This document shows, piece by piece, positions 40,131 to 47,963 of a DNA stretch of 47,963 bases. The notes under the pieces are model-generated. The model made no database searches and was not told the DNA's origin. It saw only the letters and a program-made list of their open reading frames with translations. The stretch spans positions 1 through 47,963 of the forward strand of contig JARIHC010000001.1 in the NCBI GenBank assembly GCA_029288485.1, written 5' to 3'. Source of the DNA: Candidatus Saccharimonadota bacterium. GTDB lineage: Bacteria; Patescibacteriota; Saccharimonadia; Saccharimonadales; UBA4665. The first letter of the stretch is position 1; the number at the start of each line of letters is the position of its first letter. Made by a program: the position numbers and the translations under genes.

Positions 40131-41024
40131 ATGTTATACAGCAAAACAAAAACTGAATTTTTAGAGTACTTAGAGTTAGAGCAAAACCGCTCGCAAAAAA
40201 CGATCGAAAATTACGACCATTACCTAACCCGTTTAGTAGATTTTGCAGGTGAAATTAAGGTTAGCGACATAGATGTTGAGCTAATCCGCAAGTGGCGGCT
40301 TTGGCTTAATCGCCTGGGTACCAACACCTCGGATGAACTCAGTAAAACAACTCAGAATTATCATCTTATTGCGCTGCGCAGCTTTTTAAAGTACTGCGCT
40401 AAACGTGATATCGCTGCCCTATCGGCCGACAAAGTCGAGCTCGCGCGCACCCGCCGCAAACAAGTTACCTTCTTAAATGAAGATGAACTAGCCCGGATTT
40501 TTGCGCAACCAGATCTAAGTGCTACTGCCGGCGTGCGCGACCGAGCTATATTAGAACTATTATTTAGTTCAGGACTACGTGTTAGCGAGCTTGTGGGCTT
40601 AAACCGCGATCATGTGAATCTAAAAAGGCGCGAATTTATGGTCCGCGGCAAGGGCCAGAAAGACCGGCCGATATTTATTAGCCCGGAAGCCGCCAAATGG
40701 ATAGATCATTATCTTAAAAAAAGACAAGATAATATGCCGCCGCTGTTTGTGAACTACAGCGGCAAAGTAGCTAACCGGCTAACGGCTCGCAGCGTTCAGC
40801 GCTTGGTAGCACGTTACGCTAGATTGGCTGGCATCACCAAACATGTCAGCCCGCACACCTTGAGGCATAGTTTTGCTACAGATCTTTTAATGAATGGTGC
40901 TGACCTTCGCAGTGTTCAGGCTATGCTTGGACACAGCAATATCGCCACTACTCAAATTTACACGCACGTTACCGATCCTCACCTGCGGGCCGTGCACGAA
41001 AAGTTCCACCGGCACGCTCAGTAG
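40131..41024 (+). CDS. Tyrosine recombinase XerC/XerD-type
   Basis: 297 residues. The N-terminal SAM-like core-binding domain (FLEYLELEQNRSQKTIENY) is followed by the catalytic domain with the first Arg in SSGLRVSEL, Lys in GKGQKDR, HTLRHSFAT, the LGHSNI His and the tyrosine nucleophile in TTQIYTHV. Chromosome dimer resolution at dif is the likely job, because reduced genomes often keep one Xer protein. ATG 40131 is chosen: TATACT preceded by TGA ends 7 nt upstream; the in-frame TTG 40125 lies in between. It meets pilX tail to tail with no gap. Confidence 0.94.
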   Translation: MLYSKTKTEFLEYLELEQNRSQKTIENYDHYLTRLVDFAGEIKVSDIDVELIRKWRLWLNRLGTNTSDELSKTTQNYHLIALRSFLKYCAKRDIAALSADKVELARTRRKQVTFLNEDELARIFAQPDLSATAGVRDRAILELLFSSGLRVSELVGLNRDHVNLKRREFMVRGKGQKDRPIFISPEAAKWIDHYLKKRQDNMPPLFVNYSGKVANRLTARSVQRLVARYARLAGITKHVSPHTLRHSFATDLLMNGADLRSVQAMLGHSNIATTQIYTHVTDPHLRAVHEKFHRHAQ

Positions 41025-42185
41025 CTAATTGCTAAGGCTGCAAACAGAGCCCGGCACCCCAGTTGGGGGATCGTATGTGCTGCCGTATGCGTATTCGTTC
41101 ACAGCTGGTCCAGCCTGGATCCGTTTACAGAGGTTTTGGGCCTCTATCGCTCCGTTGGGCAAAGGCGCGTTGTCGTCGGGAACGCCCGGCTGGCCATTGT
41201 TGATGAGCACGCGGACGCGCAGACGTTTCAACACATCCCTAGCCTTGCCGGTAACGTCTATCACCGGTTCGCCGGAGAAAGTTGTACCGCCAGAACCGGG
41301 ACAAGTTGCCGTGTTAGCACACATCAGAATGTTTGATGAATCATAATAATCTGTGAAATGTAAAACAAATTGGTTTCCGCCTAAGTTATTCAGATTTACG
41401 GAGCATGGATAAGATCCGCTTCCCGAGCAGTCGCCGGACACTACTTGCCCCTGGTTAGCTGGATCAAAGTTAACACTATTAGAGCCGCCCGAGGAGGGAT
41501 AAGCATAGAAAGTAAAGGTGTTATCGCGCAAGTAGCCGTTGGGATCAGGCTTGGTGCTTAAATCGGGAGGTATCGGGGTGAGGCTAAACTCTACGACTGG
41601 CGGATACGACCAGTTTCCGATTGGCGGCAAAGTGGGATTGGCAGGATCTAAATTGGGCGCGAAAGTAGTTCTGCCGGTAGCGCTGCCCCAGCTGATCGTC
41701 AGATTATTGAGAGGATCCTTGGTGGTAAACAACATATGGCGGCCGCTGTTAGGTAAAACGTTATTAAACTGCAAGGTGTCAGTGTTGAGCTGCACCAGCA
41801 GACAGGTATATCCTACGCCCGTATTATTATTGATGTTCTGTTTGGCTGTCAAAGCGCCGGCGGGCAGGCTTTTGGTGCCTGAGCTGGCTGTCGCCCCGGT
41901 TAAACACTTGTTAGCATAGGCGCCGCTAGTGTTGGCATCATTTATAGCACCGCTCATTATATCTTTATAGGCATCGTTGATGCCGCTTTCAGCAGCATAA
42001 TTAGCCTGTGTAGCCTTCTGCTTATCGAGTGCTGTTTGTTGTTCTCGCCGGGCGAGCTGGGCAAAACCAATAGTGAATAAAGCAAGTATGATTATAAGAA
42101 TTAAGGCGATAACTATTGAGGCGAAGCCTTTTTCATTCAATTTTGTGTTATTTAGCCGCTGCATGACGCTTATTCTTTGTTTCAT
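41025..42185 (-). CDS. PilX-like minor prepilin, 386 aa
   Basis: Short basic leader then KGFASIVIALILIIILALFTIG, a type III (prepilin) signal and hydrophobic helix starting at about residue 20; the usual Glu at +5 is replaced by Val. The helix continues into an ARREQQTALDKQKATQANYAAESG segment typical of PilX/GspK-like minor pilins. The rest is a large extracytoplasmic domain with few recognisable features and several Cys pairs (CLTGA, CSGSGSYPC, CANTATCPG). It is last of four minor-prepilin genes. Confidence 0.8.
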   Translation of the reverse strand: MKQRISVMQRLNNTKLNEKGFASIVIALILIIILALFTIGFAQLARREQQTALDKQKATQANYAAESGINDAYKDIMSGAINDANTSGAYANKCLTGATASSGTKSLPAGALTAKQNINNNTGVGYTCLLVQLNTDTLQFNNVLPNSGRHMLFTTKDPLNNLTISWGSATGRTTFAPNLDPANPTLPPIGNWSYPPVVEFSLTPIPPDLSTKPDPNGYLRDNTFTFYAYPSSGGSNSVNFDPANQGQVVSGDCSGSGSYPCSVNLNNLGGNQFVLHFTDYYDSSNILMCANTATCPGSGGTTFSGEPVIDVTGKARDVLKRLRVRVLINNGQPGVPDDNAPLPNGAIEAQNLCKRIQAGPAVNEYAYGSTYDPPTGVPGSVCSLSN

Positions 42186-42195
42186 TATACACTTC

Positions 42196-42936
42196 TTAAA
42201 GCCTTTGTACTACCGTGGTGCTTAACTGAGATGTTGAGCAGAACTGATCTCCGTGGCCGCCCTTACAGAGAACATCTGGGCCGGTGTAGTCGGTTTGGTG
42301 CAGCATTGAGTTGGCAGCATCGTTGCAACTGCCAGCTACAGCCGCAGGGTTGCACAGCAAAACGTCGTCGCCATAAGCTACGCCTACCGTTATAGAAGAC
42401 GGCGACGCATTTGTCATAGAAAACTGGGTTAAACGGGAGTTATTAGAGATGAGTTCGACGCCAGTGGGATCATTGTTATCTAGGTCGGTACGAGTTAGGT
42501 CCACCTGACCTAGGGCTGGGTGAGCTGGGTCTATATCGGTTGGGCAGCTGCCGGGCGTAGGGTCTACATCGCGCCAAAGTACATGATGGTAAGTAGAAGA
42601 TGTGCCTGGCGCCTCGGTGCCAATCTGCACCCCTAACACAAACGCGTAGCGGATGGCTCCGATGCAATAAAGTTGAGTGCCGTTGGCGCCGCTATACGGC
42701 CCTACTGGCGGTTGGTCGCTCAGACGAATGTACTGGGATACTTGATCAGAGATGCCGCGGGTATCGTCCTGCACGCGCGCTTGGCTAACACCTTTGTAAT
42801 ACAAATTGCCTATATTAACCATGACAGCGGTTACGAGGATCAACATAGTAGATAACACCGCTGTAGCAATCATCAGCTCAATAATAGTGAATCCCTTTTG
42901 GCTCTTATTAACCTGGCGGTTTTCTTGGAAGACCAT
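42196..42936 (-). CDS. PilW-like minor prepilin, 246 aa
   Basis: The prepilin signal QKGFTIIELMIATAVLSTMLIL is perfect: Gly before the cleavage site, Phe+1, Glu+5. The exported part has PilW-like features and paired cysteines. Its gene follows the PilV-like one by 2 nt. Its role is likely in pilus initiation or tip formation, following the pattern of pilVWX in other bacteria. Confidence 0.85.
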   Translation of the reverse strand: MVFQENRQVNKSQKGFTIIELMIATAVLSTMLILVTAVMVNIGNLYYKGVSQARVQDDTRGISDQVSQYIRLSDQPPVGPYSGANGTQLYCIGAIRYAFVLGVQIGTEAPGTSSTYHHVLWRDVDPTPGSCPTDIDPAHPALGQVDLTRTDLDNNDPTGVELISNNSRLTQFSMTNASPSSITVGVAYGDDVLLCNPAAVAGSCNDAANSMLHQTDYTGPDVLCKGGHGDQFCSTSQLSTTVVQRL

Positions 42937-42938
42937 TT

Positions 42939-43454
42939 TTACGGCTCCAGCCTATAATTCATTGTTACCGTGTCATTACCCTGCCCAAGCGCATCGGCCC
43001 AGGTTACTACCACTACGAAGGTGTGCGGTTGTGTTGCTGTATCTCTATAGGTTATCGAAACATAGTATGGCACCCTACCGGTTATACAAGCTGTATCATA
43101 GCCGCCGCTCGAGAAGACAGTAGGCGTAGGATTAGTGCGTACAGTGTAAGGAGTGGTAGAGGTGTCGATACAGTGCGAACCGGGCTGGAATAACAGATGG
43201 TTAGGGCTAGCTGGAAGACTGGGGTCAGGACAGTAAGGATTGCCTGAAGCGCACCCCATAGACACTACATCTTCCATCTGAGCTTGGGCGATCTGTGTGC
43301 CGGTCGAATTTTCTAGGGCCTGGCGGGCATTTAGCAGGCTTCGGTTAGCTGTAGCGTAGGCTATGGCTATAGCCAGCCCTAGCACTGCCAGTACTACCAA
43401 GACTTCGACGATAGTATCGCCGCGGGAGTTTAAGAATTTTGGCTTTACGGACAT
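42939..43454 (-). CDS. PilV-like minor prepilin, 171 aa
   Basis: Signal RGDTIVEVLVVLAVLGLAIA: cleavage after Gly with Asp at +1, an unusual residue, and Glu+5. The following helix (NRSLLNARQALENSTGTQIAQAQ) is PilV-like. The gene overlaps the upstream prepilin gene by 10 nt, so the two are translationally coupled. Confidence 0.82.
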   Translation of the reverse strand: MSVKPKFLNSRGDTIVEVLVVLAVLGLAIAIAYATANRSLLNARQALENSTGTQIAQAQMEDVVSMGCASGNPYCPDPSLPASPNHLLFQPGSHCIDTSTTPYTVRTNPTPTVFSSGGYDTACITGRVPYYVSITYRDTATQPHTFVVVVTWADALGQGNDTVTMNYRLEP

Positions 43455-44266
43455 TGCGTAGTTTTCCCCATGGTTACACTAACACTCAATTGACTGTTGT
43501 GCGCTGTGCCAATGCTAATGTCTGCTTTCCGCCTAGGAGCAGTAAGGCGGTCTCTGATACAGATGTCGACCGACTTAGCGTACTGTAAGGCAGTGGGACT
43601 AAAGCTGCTGCTTAGCATGGAGGCAGCCGTGGCAGATGATAGTGTGGACGATATATTAGCTCCGTAAACTAAACCGACTGTCTGCGCGCCAGAGGCTTCT
43701 CCCACTCCGTTACTATCAGCACCTTGGCTCTGTACGAAGCCTATAGCATATATACCACCTCCAGGAGCACAGGCGGCGGCAGTGTTAGCTTCAGCACAAG
43801 AGACGATCAGGCTTTGGGGTATAGCTTGCTGCTGTGTAAGCGACGTTACCGGCTGATAGATAGCAGCCGATAGATTGGGCGTAGGGTTGGCTTCGCGGGC
43901 TGCCGCTATGGAAACAACTTCATACTGCGCACGGTCGCCGCCCAGCGAAAAGTGCATCACTTTACCTAGAAAAGTACATTCTTGATTAGTTCCCTGGTCC
44001 TGAGTCAGCGCTGGAAACGATAGGCTGCTAACGCCCACCGAACAGCCCAGCGGCACATCGCTGTAATGGCCGTCTGTGACATCGCTCATAAGACCCTGGA
44101 TACGCGAAGCCAGTTCGTTGGTTCCCTGAGTAAAAGAGGCTGCCTGTTGCTTACCGTTAATAAAATTGGCGGCGATCACGAACATCATGCCGGAAACCGC
44201 CAATACGATCATGACTTCTACGATGGTGTAGCCCCGGGACAATTGTTTATTTTTGCCGCCCAGCAT
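43445..44266 (-). CDS. FimT/GspH-like minor prepilin, 273 aa
   Basis: Signal SRGYTIVEVMIVLAVSGMMF with Tyr+1 and Glu+5, followed by an N-terminal helix (FTQGTNELASRIQGLMSDV) of the FimT/GspH kind. It is first of the four minor-prepilin genes; TATACT preceded by TGG lies 9 nt before the ATG, so it probably starts the minor-pilin operon. Confidence 0.82.
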   Translation of the reverse strand: MLGGKNKQLSRGYTIVEVMIVLAVSGMMFVIAANFINGKQQAASFTQGTNELASRIQGLMSDVTDGHYSDVPLGCSVGVSSLSFPALTQDQGTNQECTFLGKVMHFSLGGDRAQYEVVSIAAAREANPTPNLSAAIYQPVTSLTQQQAIPQSLIVSCAEANTAAACAPGGGIYAIGFVQSQGADSNGVGEASGAQTVGLVYGANISSTLSSATAASMLSSSFSPTALQYAKSVDICIRDRLTAPRRKADISIGTAHNSQLSVSVTMGKTTQCP

Positions 44267-44308
44267 AATAGATTCAGTATACCATAAGCGGCTTGAGTAT
44301 CAGATCTG

Positions 44309-45112
44309 TTAAAAGTTAAGAAAGGCTTGCTGATACCAGTGAAGGATATCGCCGCCGAACAAGACGGTGATAATAGCGCCAGTTATCAGGAATGGACCAA
44401 ACGGCAGAGCGCTAGTTCGCTTCATTCGGCCGCTTGCGAGTAGCGGAAGACTAACCAGGCTGCCCAGTAGTGAGCCTAGAAAGATAAACAGTATCGTTCG
44501 GCCTGGCGTACCGACTATTATGCCTAGTAACGCGCCTAATTTTACGTCGCCGCCGCCTATCCACTTGCCTCTCGATACCTGAAATAATACATAAAAGATG
44601 CCGCCACCGATTATAAAGCTTAACACGACGTTTAGTAATGCCGTAGTGATCTCGTGAGACGAGAAAACGACTATAGCCGCTTGCGCTACAGCAATAACGG
44701 TCAGGGGGTAAATTATGCTGTTAGGCAGTAGAAACCACCGAAGGTCGTAAATAGACAAAGCGATTAAACCGGTTAAAAGCGCCAGCCAGAGTACAAATAT
44801 ATCTGTTTGAGCCCCGGTTACAGTAGTGGGCCACCAGATATACGAGACAACGAACAAGGCTGCCGTTAATAACTCTACCAACGGATATTGGGCTGAGATC
44901 GGCTGGCCGCAGTAGCGGCACTTACCACCCAGGCTGAGCCAGCTAAGCACCGGCACTAAGTCCTTGGCAGCTAGAACGTGTTTGCAATGCGTGCACATCG
45001 AGCGCCCTTTGGCTATTGGCAGTTTTTGATGCGTGCGCCATACCAGCGCATTGACAAAGCTGCCTAGGCTGAGGCCCACGACTATTAAGACAACGATAAT
45101 CATTAGCACCAT
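44309..45112 (-). CDS. pilD: Prepilin peptidase/methyltransferase
   Basis: 267-residue polytopic membrane protease that removes the basic leader of prepilins and methylates the new N-terminus. It has the N-terminal cysteine tetrad (CTHC at 40-43 and CRYC at 65-68), the first catalytic Asp in SIYDLRW and the second in GGGDVKLG. About eight membrane segments. Met1 (45112) and Met4 (45103) are both possible starts; TAATAT preceded by TGC ends 7 nt before Met4, which favours a leaderless start there. A terminator separates it from the upstream pilin gene. Confidence 0.94.
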   Translation of the reverse strand: MVLMIIVVLIVVGLSLGSFVNALVWRTHQKLPIAKGRSMCTHCKHVLAAKDLVPVLSWLSLGGKCRYCGQPISAQYPLVELLTAALFVVSYIWWPTTVTGAQTDIFVLWLALLTGLIALSIYDLRWFLLPNSIIYPLTVIAVAQAAIVVFSSHEITTALLNVVLSFIIGGGIFYVLFQVSRGKWIGGGDVKLGALLGIIVGTPGRTILFIFLGSLLGSLVSLPLLASGRMKRTSALPFGPFLITGAIITVLFGGDILHWYQQAFLNF

Positions 45113-45127
45113 ATTAGCATAAAAGAA

Positions 45128-45151
45128 GACAGGCTCCCTAAGGAGCCTGTC
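45128..45151 (-). terminator. Terminator after the pilin gene
   Basis: GACAGGCTCC, 4-nt loop, GGAGCCTGTC (perfect 10-bp stem), followed on the minus strand by TTCTTTTAT. It lies between the pilin gene and pilD. Confidence 0.85.
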
Positions 45152-45177
45152 ATTACCGTGCCTAGGTGTCTAAGCTT

Positions 45178-45726
45178 TTACGAACCTTGGCACTGAGCGG
45201 TGTAGCCGCCAGCAGATTCAATGATGTACTGAACGGCGATAGAGCGGGCCGTAGCCGTTGTCGCGCCAGCTGTACCCGTGTCGCAGCTAGCGTTATCTAC
45301 TATGACTACGTAGTCATGGGCAGCGTTTGTTTGCAAAGCGTTACACGTACCAGCGTTATTAACTAGGTATACGTGTCCAGCCGCACCTGCAGGAACACAA
45401 CCAGCTTGTTGAGAAGCACCGCCGTTAAAGAAGCCAACGCTAGCATTACTGGCAGCGCCAGGGCTAGCCGCAGGACCAGCCAACTGAACAGTGCCGGTAC
45501 CGCTTGATGTCTGCGGAAGCTGGCCATTGTTATTGTTAATGAACTCTGTGGTAGCCGATGTAATAGCCGAAACGTCGTTCTTACGCTGAGTATTGCGCGA
45601 GTTACGCTGCAATGCCGGTACGGCCAATAAGACGATCAAAAGGATCAGTGCCGCGATAGCTAACACGATCATAACTTCGATAATAGTGAAGCCTTCGCTG
45701 TTACGTTTTTGTAGTTTCCTAAGCAT
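45178..45726 (-). CDS. pilA: Type IV pilin, likely major pilin, 182 aa
   Basis: Leader MLRKLQKRNSEG then FTIIEVMIVLAIAALILLIV with Glu+5. The helix continues as PALQRNSRNTQRKNDVSAI, and the globular domain is Gly/Ala/Asn-rich with two Cys pairs. It has its own promoter and AAGGGG 8 nt before ATG, and its own terminator, consistent with high independent expression as the main fibre subunit. The next upstream pilin is closely similar in its first 50 residues. Confidence 0.85.
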   Translation of the reverse strand: MLRKLQKRNSEGFTIIEVMIVLAIAALILLIVLLAVPALQRNSRNTQRKNDVSAITSATTEFINNNNGQLPQTSSGTGTVQLAGPAASPGAASNASVGFFNGGASQQAGCVPAGAAGHVYLVNNAGTCNALQTNAAHDYVVIVDNASCDTGTAGATTATARSIAVQYIIESAGGYTAQCQGS

Positions 45727-45770
45727 TGCTGGTGCCCCTTTGCAATTTAAGTAATGGTGCTTATGGTTTG

Positions 45771-45799
45771 ATGATAGTCAGTTACGAATCAAAATGCAA
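45771..45799 (-). promoter_or_regulatory. pilA promoter
   Basis: Minus strand TTGCAT (45799-45794), 17 bp, TATCAT (45776-45771); leader of about 40 nt with AAAGGGG before the ATG. Confidence 0.6.
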
Positions 45800-45831
45800 G
45801 CAGTTTAAGGTAGTTATCCACATGTTGCCAA

Positions 45832-46377
45832 TTACAGCTCCTGGCACTTAGGCGCGTCGCCGCCGTTACCTGTTTCAATATCGTATAGAGCCACAACGTC
45901 GCTAAAGCCAGCGCCAGTACGGGTAGAATGGCCGGCGGCGGCTGGATCGCATTTTTGGTGATTGTAAATAAGCACCGAGTATAGCCTGTTAACAGAGTTA
46001 TTAACGGCGGCTGCCGGCGTGTCGGTCCAATTGCTAGCAATACAGAAGTTAACGGCTGGCCCGCTGGCGGGGGGCACACAAGGACCAGGCAAAGTTACGT
46101 AGTGTATGACAGGCGGGCTATAGAAAGTCAGATTGGGTAGCGTAATGGGCGCAGCGGAGCTTGGCATATTGCCGGAATTATTCAGCTCATAATGTGAAAC
46201 AGCCTGCAGGATGTTCTGGACATCTTGCTGGCGCTGGTTATTGCGGCTATTGCGTCCCAACGTTGGTATGGCATAAAGGACTATCAATAGGATTAAACCG
46301 GCCATTGCTAGCACTATCATGGTCTCTATGATTGTGAAACCCTGTTGCTTGCGCCTAGTTGATAATAGAAGGCTCAT
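45832..46377 (-). CDS. Second type IV pilin, 181 aa
   Basis: Leader MSLLLSTRRKQQG then FTIIETMIVLAMAGLILLIV, with Glu+5, and PTLGRNSRNNQRQQDVQNIL, a clear paralogue of the pilin encoded next. The globular domains differ. It overlaps the end of pilC by 4 nt and so belongs to the pilT-pilC transcript; it may be a minor or alternative pilin. Confidence 0.85.
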   Translation of the reverse strand: MSLLLSTRRKQQGFTIIETMIVLAMAGLILLIVLYAIPTLGRNSRNNQRQQDVQNILQAVSHYELNNSGNMPSSAAPITLPNLTFYSPPVIHYVTLPGPCVPPASGPAVNFCIASNWTDTPAAAVNNSVNRLYSVLIYNHQKCDPAAAGHSTRTGAGFSDVVALYDIETGNGGDAPKCQEL

Positions 46378-47594
46378 AAGTTTTGCGTAAAGCCGGATTG
46401 GTTAACCAAGCCGTAGATAGGCAGCAGCACGGCCGCCACGATAGTAATAGCAATCAGGCCCATAACGACCATCAGTACCGGCTCAATGATGGTATTAATG
46501 GCCTTGATCTCGTTATCTACCTCTTTCTCGTAATAATCGGCGACCTTGCTAAGCATAGTTTCCATCGCGCCTGACTGCTCGCCAATATGCAGCATATTAG
46601 GTACAAGCTCCAAGAAATTCGGGTCTTTGTCTATAGCTTCGGACAACGACTTACCGCCCTTAACTTTCTCGATAGCCCGGTTAATAGATGCTGTTATGTG
46701 AACATTGTTAACCGCTTCGGCTGTAATTTCCAGCATTTGGATCAGAGGCAAGCCGGCTCCCACAAGCGTAGTACCGGTGCGAGCGAACCGCGCCATATAC
46801 ATTTTCATAAACAGCGGCCCGATTGGCCAGGCCTTCATTTTAAATTTGTCTATGGCCGAGCGGCCACCCATGGTGCGTGCCCACCTGGAACCCAAGAAAA
46901 TGGTTAAGACGATAGCTATTATCACTACCCACCAGAAGTGCGTTATAAAGTGGGACACGCCCAATAAAATAACGGTTGGCAGCGGTAGCGACACACCCGG
47001 CAGACCCTTGTATATAGTTTGAACCTGCGGCAACACTTTAACTACCATGAATATCACTACGGCGGTCATAACCAGCATCACAATACCCGGGTAAACCATG
47101 GCGCCGCGGACTTTGCTGATAATGTCAGCGTCTTTTTCTTGCTGATCAGCCAGTCGCTCAAGACCTTTGTCTAGCGTACCGGAAGCTTCGCCAGCAGCTA
47201 CCAGATTAACGAACACTCTGTTAAATACCGTTGGATGCTTAGCCAGAGCTTGACTGAAAGAAGTTCCGGCCTCTACATCAGTAATAACTTCGTTAATGAC
47301 CACCTGAAAGGCTTTATTAGTAGTTTGCTGGGAGACCTGTCGCAGACTCTGGACTAAGGGCAAGCCAGCGTTAATAAGTGTTGATAATTGGCGGCTAAAC
47401 AGCACTTTATCTTTAGTACGGATGCGGTGGAATATTTTAATACCGCCTTCGCCCTTTACGGCTTTAATACTTAGCGGTGTCAGGCCCTGGTCGCGTATTA
47501 GTTTGGCAGCCGTTTGCTCATTATCGGCTTGAACCTGAGCTTTTATTTTTTTGCCGGTTTTGGCGTCTTTAGCCTCGTATGTAAAACTTAACAT
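46374..47594 (-). CDS. pilC: Type IV pilus inner-membrane platform protein
   Basis: 406 residues with the N-terminal FTYEAKDAKTGKKIKAQVQAD domain and two GspF/PilC repeats, each with a membrane region (FSRQLSTLINAGLPLVQSL, FARTGTTLVGAGLPLIQML) and a C-terminal IEPVLMVVMGLIAITI helix. It links the pilin assembly to the cytoplasmic motors. Its ATG overlaps the pilT TGA by 1 nt. Confidence 0.95.
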   Translation of the reverse strand: MLSFTYEAKDAKTGKKIKAQVQADNEQTAAKLIRDQGLTPLSIKAVKGEGGIKIFHRIRTKDKVLFSRQLSTLINAGLPLVQSLRQVSQQTTNKAFQVVINEVITDVEAGTSFSQALAKHPTVFNRVFVNLVAAGEASGTLDKGLERLADQQEKDADIISKVRGAMVYPGIVMLVMTAVVIFMVVKVLPQVQTIYKGLPGVSLPLPTVILLGVSHFITHFWWVVIIAIVLTIFLGSRWARTMGGRSAIDKFKMKAWPIGPLFMKMYMARFARTGTTLVGAGLPLIQMLEITAEAVNNVHITASINRAIEKVKGGKSLSEAIDKDPNFLELVPNMLHIGEQSGAMETMLSKVADYYEKEVDNEIKAINTIIEPVLMVVMGLIAITIVAAVLLPIYGLVNQSGFTQNL

Positions 47595-47963
47595 CAGTTC
47601 CTCATCAGTCTATCCAGCTCATCCAAATCTACGGCATAGTTGCGTGCTTCATCGTAACTTATAGTACCGGCGTGGACTAGTCCTACCAGGGTTTTATCCA
47701 TAGATTGCATGCCAAATTCGGCGCCGGTTTGGATAACGGCTTCGAGCTGGTGAGTTTTACCTTCGCGGATAATGTTGCGCACAGCCGGCGTGGCAATAAG
47801 GATTTCGGCCGCAGCAATGCGCCCGCCGCCAATTGCCGGCACTAAGCGCTGCGATGTAATACACATTAAGATGTTAGACAGCTGCGAACGGATCTGCGCC
47901 TGCTGGTGCGGAGGGAATACGTCGATCATGCGGTCAATACTTTGCGCGGCGCTGTTGGTGTGC
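47594..47963 (-). CDS. pilT: PilT-type retraction ATPase, C-terminal part (cut by window end)
   Basis: Only about 122 C-terminal residues are in the window. The frame runs open through the end, beginning HTNSAAQSIDRMIDVFPPHQQ, which matches the region after the PilT His box (TLHTNSA...IDRIIDVFP). The remainder (SQRLVPAIGGGRIAAAEIL, TPAVRNIIREGKTHQLEAVIQTG, GMQSMDK) is standard PilT. The first ATG inside (47929) is not the real start. PilT retracts the pilus and is needed for DNA uptake and twitching in studied bacteria. Confidence 0.93.
   Translation of the reverse strand, partial: HTNSAAQSIDRMIDVFPPHQQAQIRSQLSNILMCITSQRLVPAIGGGRIAAAEILIATPAVRNIIREGKTHQLEAVIQTGAEFGMQSMDKTLVGLVHAGTISYDEARNYAVDLDELDRLMRN

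Noticed and set aside
40081-40131. A dif site beside xerC/D
   Set aside because: No paired 11-bp half-sites with a 6-bp centre could be made; the sequence is better explained as the promoter.
45789-46079. 96-aa ORF overlapping the second pilin gene
   Set aside because: It is a frame-shifted shadow of the pilin coding region; the pilin frame has a clear prepilin signal.

Overview
The window looks like chromosomal DNA of a Patescibacteria/CPR bacterium, most likely a Candidatus Saccharibacteria (TM7) relative. This is an inference from gene content and style, not a database match. The reasons are very compact packing (gaps of 1-10 nt, overlapping and convergent stop codons), many small proteins without recognisable relatives, a type IV pilus locus, TGA used as an ordinary stop (which argues against Gracilibacteria/Absconditabacteria), and only isolated members of biosynthetic pathways (purD, folP, a trpC-like gene).

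Layout. 1-6 kb: the 5' third of a 16S rRNA gene (minus strand, cut by the window edge) with its leader and two promoters, a small hypothetical gene, then gyrB-gyrA. 6-10 kb: a membrane-anchored VirD4/TraD-like ATPase with two small partner genes and a structured RNA with its own promoter. 10.2-12.9 kb: an 866-residue protein joining a superfamily-2 (ResIII/XPB-like) helicase to a sigma-70-type domain, the most unusual gene here. 12.9-17.7 kb: an orphan small RNA with promoter and terminator, comM, infC-rpmI-rplT (infC starts at ATC), purD and the RNase P RNA. 17.7-26 kb: a PCD-RNase HI fusion, tRNA-Pro, a TrxR-like flavoprotein without its CxxC, a second structured RNA, folP and a site-2 protease, rpmB, an MBL protein and a wHTH protein, then thrS-ATL-miaA behind a long structured leader with an attenuator-like terminator. 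26-33 kb: tRNA-Val, a possible ATT-started 35-codon gene, nrdR, a GT2 glycosyltransferase, tRNA-Gly, tRNA-Thr, a trpC-like gene, an unknown 382-aa protein, a methyltransferase and tRNA-Asp. 33-38 kb: an accessory-looking run of small genes, mostly with their own near-consensus promoters. 38-41 kb: a PPIase, a PH-domain protein, tRNA-Arg, ndk and xerC/D. 41-48 kb: type IV pilus genes (four minor prepilins, pilD, two pilins, pilC, 3' part of pilT).

Expression signals are unusually readable. Promoters are near-consensus sigma-70 type (TTGACA, 17 bp, TATNNT), usually with a TGN extended -10. In at least sixteen genes the -10 hexamer ends only 6-8 nt before the start codon, predicting leaderless mRNAs. 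Other genes use Shine-Dalgarno leaders, some of them A/C-rich and unstructured. Several ORF starts were moved on this basis.

How the genes fit together: pili plus ComM suggest natural DNA uptake; gyrase, XerC/D, RNase HI and NrdR serve DNA maintenance and dNTP control; rpmI, rplT, rpmB, infC, thrS, miaA and five tRNAs serve translation. The helicase-sigma fusion, several unassigned structured RNAs and the small-gene run are the best candidates for undescribed biology.
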